From: Bacteroidota bacterium | Lineage (GTDB): Bacteria; Bacteroidota; Bacteroidia; Flavobacteriales_D; Crocinitomicaceae | Assembly (NCBI GenBank): GCA_024280155.1 | Contig: JAJRQQ010000028.1 | Span: forward strand, 62,001 to 126,000 | DNA length: 64,000 nt | Direction: 5' to 3' | Shown: positions 1 to 10,127 of the stretch, one piece after another | How the letters are laid out: each line of letters opens with the position of its first letter | Position numbering within the stretch: position 1 is the first letter of the stretch | Translations under genes and position numbers: made by a program | The notes under the pieces: generated by a model | Database searches by the model: none | Seen by the model: only the letters and a program-made list of their open reading frames with translations | Told to the model about the DNA's origin: nothing

Positions 1-1028
<1,028 letters not shown>

Positions 1029-1049
1029 GAACCTAAAATATAATTTTTT

Positions 1050-1087
1050 AAAAAGGTTAGCATTCTAAGAATGTTAACCTTTTTTTT
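1050..1087 (+). terminator. Rho-independent terminator after gdhA
   Basis: The sequence AAAAGGTTAGCATTC, a short loop, and GAATGTTAACCTTTT form a long hairpin with a single mismatch, followed by seven T residues. It lies 22 bases after the gdhA stop. Confidence 0.85.
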
Positions 1088-1122
1088 CTGGTAAATATTC
1101 TTCTTCAAAGAATTCTATTTGT

Positions 1123-1130
1123 TAGCTTTG
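1123..1130 (+). promoter_or_regulatory. Bacteroidota -7 box upstream of the E1 gene
   Basis: TAGCTTTG matches the TAnnTTTG consensus of the Bacteroidota primary sigma factor and lies 19 bases before the ATG of the dehydrogenase gene. No clear -33 TTTG is visible, so this is a motif-based call. Confidence 0.55.
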
Positions 1131-1149
1131 TTGTTATACTAAATGAGTT

Positions 1150-3150
1150 ATGGCTAAAACCGATAAAAGAACAATCAACTATAATCGTCAAGGGTTTGAT
1201 GATAAGGAATTACTATCTATCTATGTTCAATTACTTAAACCTAGATTGATTGAACAAAAAATGATGATTCTTCTTCGTCAAGGGAAAATATCTAAATGGT
1301 TTTCAGGTTGGGGGCAGGAAGCAATTTCTGTTGGAACAACAATCGCAATGGATAAAGAAGAGTATATCTTCCCAATGCACCGTAATTTGGGAGTTTTTAC
1401 AACGAGAGGAATTCCGTTAAATAGATTATTCGCACAGTTTCAAGGGAAAATGTCTGGTTTTACAAAAGGAAGAGATCGTTCTTTTCATTTTGGAACACAA
1501 GAATACAAGATTGTAGGAATGATTTCTCATTTAGGACCTCAATTGGCTTTGGCTGATGGAGTGGCGCTTGCATCAAAAGTACGTGACCAAAAAAAAGCGA
1601 CACTTGTGTTTACCGGAGATGGTGGAGCAAGCGAAGGTGATTTTCATGAAGCCTTAAATGTTGCATCTGTTTGGGATTTACCGGTGATATTTGCGATAGA
1701 AAATAATCGTTGGGGCTTGTCAACACCTTCAGAAGAGCAATATAACTGTGAGCAATTCATCGATAAAGGGATTGGATATGGAATGAAGGCTGTTCAGGTG
1801 AATGGAAATAATATTCTTGAAGTTATTTCAACTGTTCGTCAATTGGCGGAAGAAATGAGAAAAGATCCTAAACCAGTTCTTCTTGAGTTGATGACTTTTA
1901 GAATGAGAGGGCACGAAGAGGCTTCTGGAACAAAATATTATCCAGATGGAATTCAAGATGAATGGGAGGAATTTGATCCTTTGTCAAATTATACAGCATT
2001 CTTGAAAAAAGAAGGTGTTCTAACGGATGATATTGAAATTGAATATACGAAAGCAATAAAAAAAGAAATTCAAGATGGTTTAGATGTGGCTTTTGCAGAG
2101 GGAGAAGTAATACCTGACCTTACTGCTGAATACACGGATTTATTTAAAAGTCATACGCCAGAATTTAACCCTCCAAAAGGAAAAACTTCTGAAAAACGAT
2201 TTATTGATGCTATTCATGATGGACTTCGTCAGTCGATGGAGAAATTTGATGACTTAATCATTATGGGACAAGATGTCGCTGAGTATGGAGGTGTTTTTAA
2301 AGTAACAGAAGGTTTTGTAGATGAGTTTGGTAAAGATCGTGTGAGAAATACTCCTATTTGTGAATCTGCGATAATCGGTGCAGGTTTAGGTTTGTCAATT
2401 GCTGGAATGAAAGCGGTTGTCGAAATGCAATTTGGTGATTTCGTGACATGTGGATTTAATCAAATTATAAATAATTTAGCTAAAACGCATTGGAGATGGG
2501 GGCAAAATGCTGATGTTGTTGTAAGGATGCCTACAGGTGCAGGTTCTGCTGCAGGTCCTTTTCATTCTCAAAGTAATGAAGCTTGGTTTTTTCATACGCC
2601 TGGATTGAAAATTGTTTATCCTTCTTCACCATCTGAAGCAAAAGGATTATTGGCTGCTGCGATTGAAGATCCAAACCCAGTCATGTTTTTTGAACACAAA
2701 AATTTGTATCGATCAATTCGTGAAGAAGTACATAATGAATATTATACTTTAGAAATAGGGAAAGCAAATACAATTCGTGGAGGAGATGATTTGACCATTA
2801 TTACTTATGGTTTTGGTGTCCATTGGGCAAGAAATTATGCGAATGAGCATCCTGAGTTAAGTGTTGAAATTCTTGATCTTCGTACATTATTACCTTTGGA
2901 TGAAGAAGCAATATTTACAGCTGCTAAAAAAACTGGAAAAGTAATCGTTCTGCATGAAGATTGTTTAACCGGAGGAATTGGTGGTGAAATTGTTGCCTTA
3001 ATTTCTGAAAATTGTTTTGAATATTTGGATGCGCCAGTTAAACGGGTTGCTTCTATCGATACGCCAGTGCCATTTGTTGAGCAGTTAGAAAAACAATTCT
3101 TACCGAAAGATAGATTGACAACTGTTATCGCTGAGTTAATGAAGTATTAA
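1150..3150 (+). CDS. 2-oxoacid dehydrogenase E1, fused alpha and beta subunits
   Basis: Thiamine diphosphate-dependent E1 component of a 2-oxoacid dehydrogenase complex, decarboxylating a 2-oxoacid (branched-chain 2-oxoacids or pyruvate) and passing the acyl group to the E2 lipoyl domain. The first half (to about residue 335) is the alpha subunit, with the TPP motif GDGGASEGDFHEA starting near residue 156 and ending in IENN near 186. From about residue 345 a transketolase-like beta subunit begins (MGQDVAEYGGVFKVTEG) with its C-terminal domain at the end. The alpha/beta fusion of about 660-670 residues is common in Bacteroidota. No E2 or E3 gene is adjacent, so the partner genes must lie elsewhere. 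Flanked by its own promoter and a bidirectional terminator, it is probably monocistronic. Substrate specificity cannot be decided from the sequence. Confidence 0.9.
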   Translation: MAKTDKRTINYNRQGFDDKELLSIYVQLLKPRLIEQKMMILLRQGKISKWFSGWGQEAISVGTTIAMDKEEYIFPMHRNLGVFTTRGIPLNRLFAQFQGKMSGFTKGRDRSFHFGTQEYKIVGMISHLGPQLALADGVALASKVRDQKKATLVFTGDGGASEGDFHEALNVASVWDLPVIFAIENNRWGLSTPSEEQYNCEQFIDKGIGYGMKAVQVNGNNILEVISTVRQLAEEMRKDPKPVLLELMTFRMRGHEEASGTKYYPDGIQDEWEEFDPLSNYTAFLKKEGVLTDDIEIEYTKAIKKEIQDGLDVAFAEGEVIPDLTAEYTDLFKSHTPEFNPPKGKTSEKRFIDAIHDGLRQSMEKFDDLIIMGQDVAEYGGVFKVTEGFVDEFGKDRVRNTPICESAIIGAGLGLSIAGMKAVVEMQFGDFVTCGFNQIINNLAKTHWRWGQNADVVVRMPTGAGSAAGPFHSQSNEAWFFHTPGLKIVYPSSPSEAKGLLAAAIEDPNPVMFFEHKNLYRSIREEVHNEYYTLEIGKANTIRGGDDLTIITYGFGVHWARNYANEHPELSVEILDLRTLLPLDEEAIFTAAKKTGKVIVLHEDCLTGGIGGEIVALISENCFEYLDAPVKRVASIDTPVPFVEQLEKQFLPKDRLTTVIAELMKY

Positions 3151-3167
3151 TAAAAAACATGAACAAA

Positions 3168-3203
3168 AAACGCCGAATGAATAATTTTCATTCGGCGTTT
3201 TTA
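3168..3203. terminator. Bidirectional terminator between E1 and lipoprotein genes
   Basis: AAAACGCCGAATGA, an AATTTT loop region and CATTCGGCGTTTTT form a GC-rich stem with A and T tracts on either side. It can therefore terminate both the plus-strand E1 gene and the convergent minus-strand lipoprotein gene. Confidence 0.85.
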
Positions 3204-3215
3204 AATTAAGGACTA

Positions 3216-3899
3216 TTATTTTTGATTGATAGGAGATATCATAATATGTGCTTTATGCGTTCCAGGATTCATAATCCATGGGTGGTTTGATGAAAATGGC
3301 TGCTCAGGTAAACCAGTCGATTCAGAAGTCGCCCAAGGAAGGTAAACAACGTAACGGTAAATTGCGCCAGGAACTGTATTTGTTCCTGCATCAAATTGTT
3401 TGTTGTCTCCAAAGTAAATATGAAGCGTTGCTCCAGGATCGCCCATTTTTAATTTTCCTGATTTAACTTCTTCTTCTCTAATGTCAAAAACCTCTTGATG
3501 ATTTTTTCCTTCTGCTTTTAATTCCCTGCCTCTTGCCATAAATGGTTCAAGACTTTTGTGATAGCAAGCTGCACTGAAACCTTCTTTATTAGGGTTGTCG
3601 GCTAGGCAAACAAACTCATTCGACCCTTCTTTTAATGTCACGAATTCACCCGCCATGTTGTATCCAATGACTGTACATTTTTCTCTACCGTTTTCTGGCG
3701 CAGCTAAAATGGCCGTTGAAATCAGTATTTCATCTGAGTTTATTTCGATATAATTTGTGGTTATTTCTACTGTTTCGTTATCCGAGGTAGCTACCTCTTG
3801 TTCTTGTGATATTTCTTGATTCGATTCAGAAATTTCTGTGTTTGTTGAACATGAACTTAAAATAACTGCAACTATAAAAGTGTAAATGATTGTTTTCAT
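3216..3899 (-). CDS. Uncharacterised lipoprotein
   Basis: I do not recognise this family. The N-terminus is a lipoprotein signal peptide with a lipobox (VILSSC, Cys at residue 17), so the protein should be lipid-anchored in the periplasm or at the outer membrane. A Glu/Ser/Thr-rich low-complexity linker (about residues 18-50) separates the anchor from a compact domain. That domain has three further cysteines and a C-terminal part with GDPGATLHIYFGD and a Pro/His-rich tail (SNHPWIMNPGTHKAHIMI). The closing histidines and methionines might bind a metal, but that is speculation. It is convergent with the E1 gene and divergent from parE. Length 227 residues. Confidence 0.8.
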   Translation of the reverse strand: MKTIIYTFIVAVILSSCSTNTEISESNQEISQEQEVATSDNETVEITTNYIEINSDEILISTAILAAPENGREKCTVIGYNMAGEFVTLKEGSNEFVCLADNPNKEGFSAACYHKSLEPFMARGRELKAEGKNHQEVFDIREEEVKSGKLKMGDPGATLHIYFGDNKQFDAGTNTVPGAIYRYVVYLPWATSESTGLPEQPFSSNHPWIMNPGTHKAHIMISPINQK

Positions 3900-4041
3900 A
3901 AGAATTGTTTTTTTTTCAAATGTACTAAAATTTAAAAGAGAGCATTTTTTTGAAAGTTGATTTATTGTAATTTGGTAGTTTTAAACGTGGTAAAGTGAAT
4001 AAGTTATGTGGTTCATAGGTAAATCACACGACTTTCTGTGT

Positions 4042-4049
4042 TATATTTG
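4042..4049 (+). promoter_or_regulatory. -7 box of the parE-parC operon
   Basis: TATATTTG fits TAnnTTTG and ends 27 bases before the ATG at 4077. The GTG used by the ORF track (4038) lies just upstream of this box, so it would not be transcribed; this favours 4077 as the true start. Confidence 0.55.
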
Positions 4050-4076
4050 GTAATTGTCCAATTAAACCGAATTAGA

Positions 4077-5960
4077 ATGGCAGAAAATCAATATACCGAA
4101 GACAACATACGATCACTCGATTGGAAAGAACATATTCGTTTAAGACCAGGGATGTACATCGGGAAGTTGGGTGATGGTTCTTCTGCCGATGACGGAATTT
4201 ATATCCTCGTAAAAGAAGTAATTGATAATTGTATCGATGAATTCGTCATGGGGAATGGACGAAAAGTATCTGTTAAAATTAAAGAAGGAAAAGTAATTAT
4301 CCGAGATTATGGACGTGGTATTCCTTTAGGAAAAGTTGTTGATGTTGTCTCGAAGATTAATACTGGAGGGAAATACGATTCAAAAGCGTTTAAAAAATCC
4401 GTTGGACTGAATGGCGTTGGTTCTAAAGCTGTAAATGCTTTGTCTTCTCATTTTTTAGTGTATTCTGTAAGAGATGGTGAGAAAAAATCGGCAACCTTCT
4501 GTCGTGGAGAATTAATAGAAGAATCGAAAATTGAAAAAACAGAAGAACAAAATGGAACTTATGTAGAGTTTGTTCCAGATGAAACAGTCTTTAAAAAATA
4601 TGCTTTCAAAACACCATATCTTGCTAAAATGATGTGGAATTATTGTTACCTCAATAGAGGGTTGACAATCAATATGAATGGAGAGAAGTTTTTTTCAAAG
4701 AATGGATTGAAAGACTTGTTGGAGAATAATATGGATGGGGAACCTCTTTATCCGATTATTCATCTAGAAGGAGAAGATATTGAAGTGGCATTTACACACG
4801 GTAAAACGTATGGAGAGGATTATTATTCTTTTGTAAACGGGCAGCATACAACTCAGGGGGGGACGCATCAGAGTGCTTTTCGGGAGTCAATTGCGAAAGT
4901 GATAAAAGATTTCTTTGGAAAGAATTATGAAGCATCGGATATCCGTCAATCTATTGTAGCTTCAATAGCTGTAAAAGTTATGGAACCCGTTTTTGAATCG
5001 CAAACGAAAACAAAGTTAGGCTCTTTGGAAATTGAACCTGAAGGAAAATCAATGCGTGCATTTATCAATGATTTTTTGAAAGAAAAGTTAGATAATTTTC
5101 TACACAGAAACCCTGATGTTGCTGAAGTAATTGAGCGTAAGATTAAGCAATCGGAGAAAGAACGAAAAGAACTTTCGGGTATTCGTAAAATTGCAAGAGA
5201 TCGAGCTAAGAAAGCAAACCTTCATAATAAAAAACTGAGAGATTGTAGAGTGCATTTTACGGATACGAAGAATGTGTTGAGAGAAAATACAACACTATTT
5301 ATTACGGAGGGAGATTCTGCGTCTGGTTCGATTACCAAATCAAGAGATGTGAAAACACAAGCCGTATTCTCTTTGAAAGGAAAACCTTTGAATAGTTATG
5401 GGTTGACGAAAAAAGTTGTCTATGAGAATGAAGAATTCAACCTGATACAAGCAGCATTGAATATTGAATTAGATATGGATGATTTACGGTACAATAAAAT
5501 CGTAATTGCAACTGATGCCGATGTCGATGGGATGCACATTCGTTTGTTGTTATTGACATTCTTCTTGCAATTCTTCCCTGATTTAATCAAAAGAAATCAC
5601 GTTTATGTGCTCGAAACACCTTTATTTAGAGTGCGGAATAAAAAGAAAACAATTTATTGTTATTCAGATCAAGAAAGAATAGATGCTCTAATTGAACTTG
5701 GTAAAACAGCAGTAATTACACGATTTAAAGGGTTGGGTGAGATATCGCCGGATGAGTTTAAGCATTTTATTGGGGAAGATATTCGATTAGAACCTGTCAT
5801 ACTCTCCAAAGATTCTTCAATTGATGAAATTCTCTCTTACTACATGGGGAAAAACACACCTGCAAGACAAGAGTTTATCATCAATAATTTAAGAGTTGAG
5901 GAAGAAGTGAAGGAAGATGTTGGTGATAGTAAAAAGAAAAAAATAGAAAAAGCTTCATAA
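4077..5960 (+). CDS. parE: DNA topoisomerase IV subunit B (GyrB/ParE family)
   Basis: ATPase subunit of a type IIA topoisomerase, which with ParC decatenates and relaxes DNA. An N-terminal GHKL ATPase domain has the N-box [17 protein letters not shown], and [13 protein letters not shown]. The transducer domain follows, then the TOPRIM domain with [11 protein letters not shown] and the acidic [10 protein letters not shown] motif that binds Mg. I start the gene at ATG 4077 (protein MAENQYTED...), 13 codons inside the ORF-track start, because a -7 promoter box sits just upstream of it and family members begin near this point. It forms an operon with parC, with one base between the genes. Bacteroidota members are often labelled simply as topoisomerase IIA subunit B; the ParE rather than GyrB assignment rests on pairing with a ParC-type A subunit. 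Confidence 0.93.
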   Translation: MAENQYTEDNIRSLDWKEHIRLRPGMYIGKLGDGSSADDGIYILVKEVIDNCIDEFVMGNGRKVSVKIKEGKVIIRDYGRGIPLGKVVDVVSKINTGGKYDSKAFKKSVGLNGVGSKAVNALSSHFLVYSVRDGEKKSATFCRGELIEESKIEKTEEQNGTYVEFVPDETVFKKYAFKTPYLAKMMWNYCYLNRGLTINMNGEKFFSKNGLKDLLENNMDGEPLYPIIHLEGEDIEVAFTHGKTYGEDYYSFVNGQHTTQGGTHQSAFRESIAKVIKDFFGKNYEASDIRQSIVASIAVKVMEPVFESQTKTKLGSLEIEPEGKSMRAFINDFLKEKLDNFLHRNPDVAEVIERKIKQSEKERKELSGIRKIARDRAKKANLHNKKLRDCRVHFTDTKNVLRENTTLFITEGDSASGSITKSRDVKTQAVFSLKGKPLNSYGLTKKVVYENEEFNLIQAALNIELDMDDLRYNKIVIATDADVDGMHIRLLLLTFFLQFFPDLIKRNHVYVLETPLFRVRNKKKTIYCYSDQERIDALIELGKTAVITRFKGLGEISPDEFKHFIGEDIRLEPVILSKDSSIDEILSYYMGKNTPARQEFIINNLRVEEEVKEDVGDSKKKKIEKAS

Positions 5961-5961
5961 T

Positions 5962-8631
5962 ATGTCCGAAGAAAACGACGAGTTAGAAAACAACGAATTG
6001 AACGAGGGGCAAGACAATGACTCTAGTCCATTTAGTGATCGTGAACTGGATGATAACATCATTCCTGTTAGTGGTTTGTATGAGAATTGGTTTTTGGATT
6101 ATGCTTCATATGTAATTCTTGAAAGAGCAGTTCCTTCATTGTATGATGGTTTTAAACCAGTGCAACGTAGGATAATGCATTCCATGAAAGAAATGGATGA
6201 TGGTCGATACAATAAAGTAGCAAACATCATCGGAAATACGATGAAATATCATCCTCATGGAGATGCTTCAATTGGAGACGCTTTGGTGAATATCGGTCAG
6301 AAAGATTTATTGGTTGATTGCCAAGGAAACTGGGGGAATACATTGACAGGAGATCGTGCTGCGGCTGCTCGTTATATCGAAGCGCGAGTTTCTAAATTAG
6401 CGAATCATATTCTATTTAATCCAAAAACGACGAAGTGGTTAAAGAGTTATGATGGTAGAAACAATGAGCCGGACCAATTACCCGTAAAGTTCCCATTACT
6501 TCTTGCTCAAGGGGCAGAAGGTATTGCTGTTGGTATGGCGTGTAAAATTATGCCGCATAACTTTATCGAACTAATTGATCAATCGATTAATCATTTGAGA
6601 GGAAAGAAAGTTTTATTTTATCCTGATTTTCCGAATGGAGGAATGATTGATGTATCGAATTACAACGATGGATTAAGGGGGGGGAAGATTCGGTTGAGAG
6701 CAAAAGTGAGTAAGAAGGATAAGAAGACATTAATGGTGACAGAGATTCCATTTGGGACAACGACTTCACTCATCGATTCTATTCTGAAAGCAAATGATAA
6801 AGGAAAAATAAAAATAAAAAAAATAGAAGACAATACAGCTGCACTTGCAGAGGTTGTTATTCATTTAGCTCCAGGTGTATCTCCGGATAAAACAATGGAT
6901 GCGCTGTATGCTTTTACAGATTGCGAGGTTTCTATTTCTCCAAATACATCTGTAATTGATGGCGATAAGCCTCGATTTATGGGGGTGACAGAAATTCTTA
7001 AAGTAAACACGGACACAACAGTTCATTTGCTTAAAAGAGAATTGGAAATTCGTCTAGAAGAATTAGAACGACAATGGCATTTTTCAACTTTAGAAAAGAT
7101 TTTTATCAATGAAGAAATGTACATTGACTTCAAAAATTATTCTGATAAAACCACATTGTATGAATATTTATACAAAGCATTTAAACCGTTCAAAAAGCAA
7201 TTAATTAGAGAGATTGCAGACGAAGACTTACATCGTCTGACCCAAATCCCAATGATTCGTATTACACGATTTGATGCCTCAAAAGCAGATGATACAATAG
7301 CGAAAATTGAAGGAGAAATGGAGGAGGTGAAAAATAACCTTGAACATTTGATCGACTATGCAATAGACTACTTTAAAGATCTTAAAAAGAGATTTGGAAA
7401 AGGGAAAGAACGTAAGACAGAAATTAAAATATTTGAATCCATAAATGCTTCTAAAGTAATCATAGCGAATAAGAAATTATACGTTGATTATGAAGAAGGA
7501 TTTATTGGGCATAACCTGAAGAAAGCACAATATATTTCGGATTGCTCTGATATAGACGACATTATTGTTTTCTTTGCTTCGGGTAAAATGATGGTGACCA
7601 AAATTTCCGATAAAAAGTTCGTTGGGAAAGGAATCATCTATGCAAACGTATGGAAAAGAGGAGATAAAAGAACGGTGTACCACCTGATGTATCAAGATGG
7701 AAAAGGGGGGGCAACCATGATGAAACGTTTCAATGTGAACTCAATCACTCGGGATACAGAATATGATTTAACCAAAGGAACGAAAGGTTCAAAAATGCTG
7801 TACTTCACCGTTCATCCAAATGGAGAGCGTGAAGTTGTTACGGTTGTTCTACGAGCAAGACCGCATCTGAAGCGATTGAAATTTGATGTTGATATGGGCG
7901 ACTTACTCATCAAAGGGCGTGGTGCTGGTGGAAATCGAGTAACTAAAGAGATTGTTTCTAAAATCATTCAAAAAGAAGTTGGAGGTTCAACGCTGGCTGC
8001 TCGGAAAATATGGTTCGATGAGGTTGTTAGTCGCCTAAATGATGATGGGCGTGGTAAGTTCTTAGGAGAGTTTAAAGGAACGGATAAGATTTTAACACTA
8101 TACAGTTCTGGAGAGTATCGATTGAGTAATTTTGATTTATCGACACATTTCGACGATGATATGATTCATATTGAAAAATGGAATCCTGAGCATCCGATTT
8201 CTGCTGTTTATTATGATGGCTCTAAAGAAATGCATTATTGTAAAAGGTTTACTTGCGAAATTACAACGGATAAAAAAGTGATGTTTATTTCAGAATCGGA
8301 AGGTTCAAGTCTTGATATGGTATCTACGTCATATCGACCACAGGCTAGAATTGTCTACAATAAACTATTTAAAGCGACGAAACATTTACCAGACACAATT
8401 GTTAATATTGCCGATTTTATTGACGTAAAAGGCATGAAGTCGCAAGGAAATCAAATGACGAAATTGAAAGTCAAAGAAATTATTTTGAATATTCCTGAAA
8501 ATGGAGAAGAACCTTGGCCAGAACCTAAAAAATCAGAGGAAATTACCCCCATTGAAGATGATGTTTCTGAAACCGTAGAATGGGATGTAAAGAAAGATGA
8601 TGACGGAGATGATCAACCGAAGTTGTTTTAA
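5962..8631 (+). CDS. parC: DNA topoisomerase IV subunit A (GyrA/ParC family)
   Basis: DNA breakage-reunion subunit partnering ParE. The N-terminal part shows the catalytic core (FKPVQRRIMHSM, KYHPHGDASIGDALV) and the active-site tyrosine in RAAAARYIEARVS. The C-terminal half is long and divergent, with no clear series of canonical GyrA beta-pinwheel boxes (QRRGGKG type), as expected for the Bacteroidota ParC branch. Acidic, poorly ordered tails occur at both ends (residues 1-30 and the last 40). The ATG lies one base after the parE stop, so translation is probably coupled. At 889 residues it is somewhat longer than E. coli ParC (about 750), but similar to its relatives in this phylum. Confidence 0.92.
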   Translation: MSEENDELENNELNEGQDNDSSPFSDRELDDNIIPVSGLYENWFLDYASYVILERAVPSLYDGFKPVQRRIMHSMKEMDDGRYNKVANIIGNTMKYHPHGDASIGDALVNIGQKDLLVDCQGNWGNTLTGDRAAAARYIEARVSKLANHILFNPKTTKWLKSYDGRNNEPDQLPVKFPLLLAQGAEGIAVGMACKIMPHNFIELIDQSINHLRGKKVLFYPDFPNGGMIDVSNYNDGLRGGKIRLRAKVSKKDKKTLMVTEIPFGTTTSLIDSILKANDKGKIKIKKIEDNTAALAEVVIHLAPGVSPDKTMDALYAFTDCEVSISPNTSVIDGDKPRFMGVTEILKVNTDTTVHLLKRELEIRLEELERQWHFSTLEKIFINEEMYIDFKNYSDKTTLYEYLYKAFKPFKKQLIREIADEDLHRLTQIPMIRITRFDASKADDTIAKIEGEMEEVKNNLEHLIDYAIDYFKDLKKRFGKGKERKTEIKIFESINASKVIIANKKLYVDYEEGFIGHNLKKAQYISDCSDIDDIIVFFASGKMMVTKISDKKFVGKGIIYANVWKRGDKRTVYHLMYQDGKGGATMMKRFNVNSITRDTEYDLTKGTKGSKMLYFTVHPNGEREVVTVVLRARPHLKRLKFDVDMGDLLIKGRGAGGNRVTKEIVSKIIQKEVGGSTLAARKIWFDEVVSRLNDDGRGKFLGEFKGTDKILTLYSSGEYRLSNFDLSTHFDDDMIHIEKWNPEHPISAVYYDGSKEMHYCKRFTCEITTDKKVMFISESEGSSLDMVSTSYRPQARIVYNKLFKATKHLPDTIVNIADFIDVKGMKSQGNQMTKLKVKEIILNIPENGEEPWPEPKKSEEITPIEDDVSETVEWDVKKDDDGDDQPKLF

Positions 8632-8654
8632 TTTTCTACTCGAGGTCTCTGAAT

Positions 8655-8683
8655 GAATGTGAATTAACTACACATTCTTCTTC
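8655..8683 (+). terminator. Possible weak terminator after parC
   Basis: GAATGTG and CACATTC form a 7-bp stem around a 9-base loop, followed by a T-rich but interrupted tract. The stem is short, so the call is tentative. Confidence 0.3.
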
Positions 8684-8726
8684 TTGGTAAATCATAATCT
8701 TTTCAAAACAGAAAGCTTTAATTCTA

Positions 8727-8758
8727 TTTGCTTTAATCTTCTTAAAAATGTACTTTTG
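8727..8758 (+). promoter_or_regulatory. Full Bacteroidota promoter (-33 TTTG, -7 TACTTTTG) for rocD
   Basis: TTTG at 8727-8730 is followed by a 20-base spacer and TACTTTTG at 8751-8758. This is the classic spacing of the Bacteroidota housekeeping promoter. The rocD ATG is 54 bases further on. Confidence 0.65.
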
Positions 8759-8812
8759 CACTCAATCTAACAGACTACATTTATTATTCAAAATATAGAG
8801 AAAACAATAGTT

Positions 8813-10056
8813 ATGAGTACAGTACAAGGTAAAATGACATCAGAAGATTACGTAAATATGGAAAATGAGCATGGAGCTCATAATTATCATCCTCTTGGGG
8901 TTGTGTTGAAAAGAGGTGAAGGCGTACACGTTTGGGACGTTGAAGGAAAGAAATATTACGATTTCTTGTCTGCTTATTCTGCCGTAAATCAAGGGCATTG
9001 TCACCCTAAAATTGTTGGGGCAATGATTGATCAAGCAAAAAGATTGACATTGACTTCTCGTGCTTTTTACAACGATTCTCTTGGACCTTACGAGAAGTTT
9101 GTAACAGAATATTTTGGATTCGATAAAGTTCTTCCTATGAATACAGGAGCAGAAGCTGTTGAAACTGCCATTAAATTATGTAGAAAATGGGCGTATGAAA
9201 AAAATAATATTGCAGAAAATCAAGCGCAAATTATTGTTTGTGAAAATAATTTTCACGGAAGAACAACAACAATTGTTTCTTTTTCAAATGATGAAGTAGC
9301 AAAGAAAAATTTTGGACCTTTTACGCCTGGTTTTATTCGTATTCCTTATAATGATATTGATGCTTTAGAAAAAGCATTACAACAAAAAATGTTGCAGGAT
9401 TCTTGGTTGAACCTATTCAAGGTGAAGCAGGTGTTTATGTTCCTGCTGATGGCTACTTAAAGAAAGCTTACGATTTATGTAAAGCAAACAATACTTTGTT
9501 TATCGCAGATGAAGTTCAAACAGGTATCGCAAGAACAGGTGAGTTGTTAGCAGTTGATCACGAGAATGTGCAACCAGACATCTTAATTCTAGGAAAAGCT
9601 ATTTCTGGGGGTGTTTATCCTGTTTCGGCTGTTTTAGCTGATAATGAAGTGATGAATGTGATTCAACCAGGTCAACATGGGTCAACTTTTGGAGGGAATC
9701 CTGTTGCGGCTAAAGTAGCTATTGCTGCTTTGGAAGTTGTTACGGATGAAAAACTAGCAAATAATGCTCAAGTTTTAGGTGAATTGTTTAGAAGCGAAAT
9801 GCAACGAATTATAGATGGTTCGGAATTAGTTCTTAAGGTACGTGGAAAAGGATTGTTGAATGCAATTATTGTAAACGATACAGAAGAATCTGAAACGGCG
9901 TGGAACTTATGCGTTGCGTTGAAAGAAAATGGACTACTTGCGAAACCAACGCATGGAAATATCATTCGTTTTGCACCACCATTAGTGATGACAAAAGATG
10001 AACTAATGGAATGCGTTTCAATCATCGAAAAAACAATTAACGAATTTAAAAAATAG
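8813..10056 (+). pseudogene. rocD: Ornithine aminotransferase, frameshifted in an A6 run
   Basis: PLP-dependent transfer of the delta-amino group of ornithine to 2-oxoglutarate, giving glutamate semialdehyde; part of arginine/ornithine catabolism and proline formation. Two overlapping ORFs (8813-9460 and 9403-10056) together cover the whole enzyme. The first has the N-terminal domain with [14 protein letters not shown]; the second has [13 protein letters not shown], the FIADEVQTG motif and the PLP lysine in LGKAISGG. The frame is lost at the six A residues 9384-9389: restoring one A gives a continuous ...[14 protein letters not shown]... reading. All catalytic motifs survive, so this is either a very recent mutation or a homopolymer sequencing error. 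The promoter is intact, and the gene heads a cluster with the mutase and aroC. Confidence 0.88.
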
Positions 10057-10096
10057 ACTGAGCACTGAGCACTGAGCTTGTCGAAGTGTCGAAGTG
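10057..10096 (+). repeat. REP-like element with internal tandem duplications
   Basis: Directly after the rocD stop, ACTGAGC occurs three times in tandem (10057-10077), then TTG, then TCGAAGTG twice (10081-10096). The core CACTGAGCTTGTCGAAGTG resembles the short interspersed imperfect palindromes (CACTTCGAC...GCTCAGTG type) that I recall as common in Bacteroidota intergenic DNA. Here both arms have expanded by whole units. Confidence 0.6.
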
Positions 10097-10127
10097 CGAA
10101 TTACTTAAAGTCTAACTTACATAGAAT

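Noticed and set aside
5962-8631. parC might instead be gyrA
   Set aside because: The C-terminal half lacks the GyrA-box and canonical pinwheel repeat pattern, and the paired B subunit is ParE-like; the call stays as topoisomerase IV with some uncertainty.
9384-9389. Programmed ribosomal frameshifting in rocD or the metalloprotease
   Set aside because: No slippery heptamer plus pseudoknot or stimulatory Shine-Dalgarno was seen, and ornithine aminotransferase is not known to use it; the mutation/sequence-error explanations are simpler.
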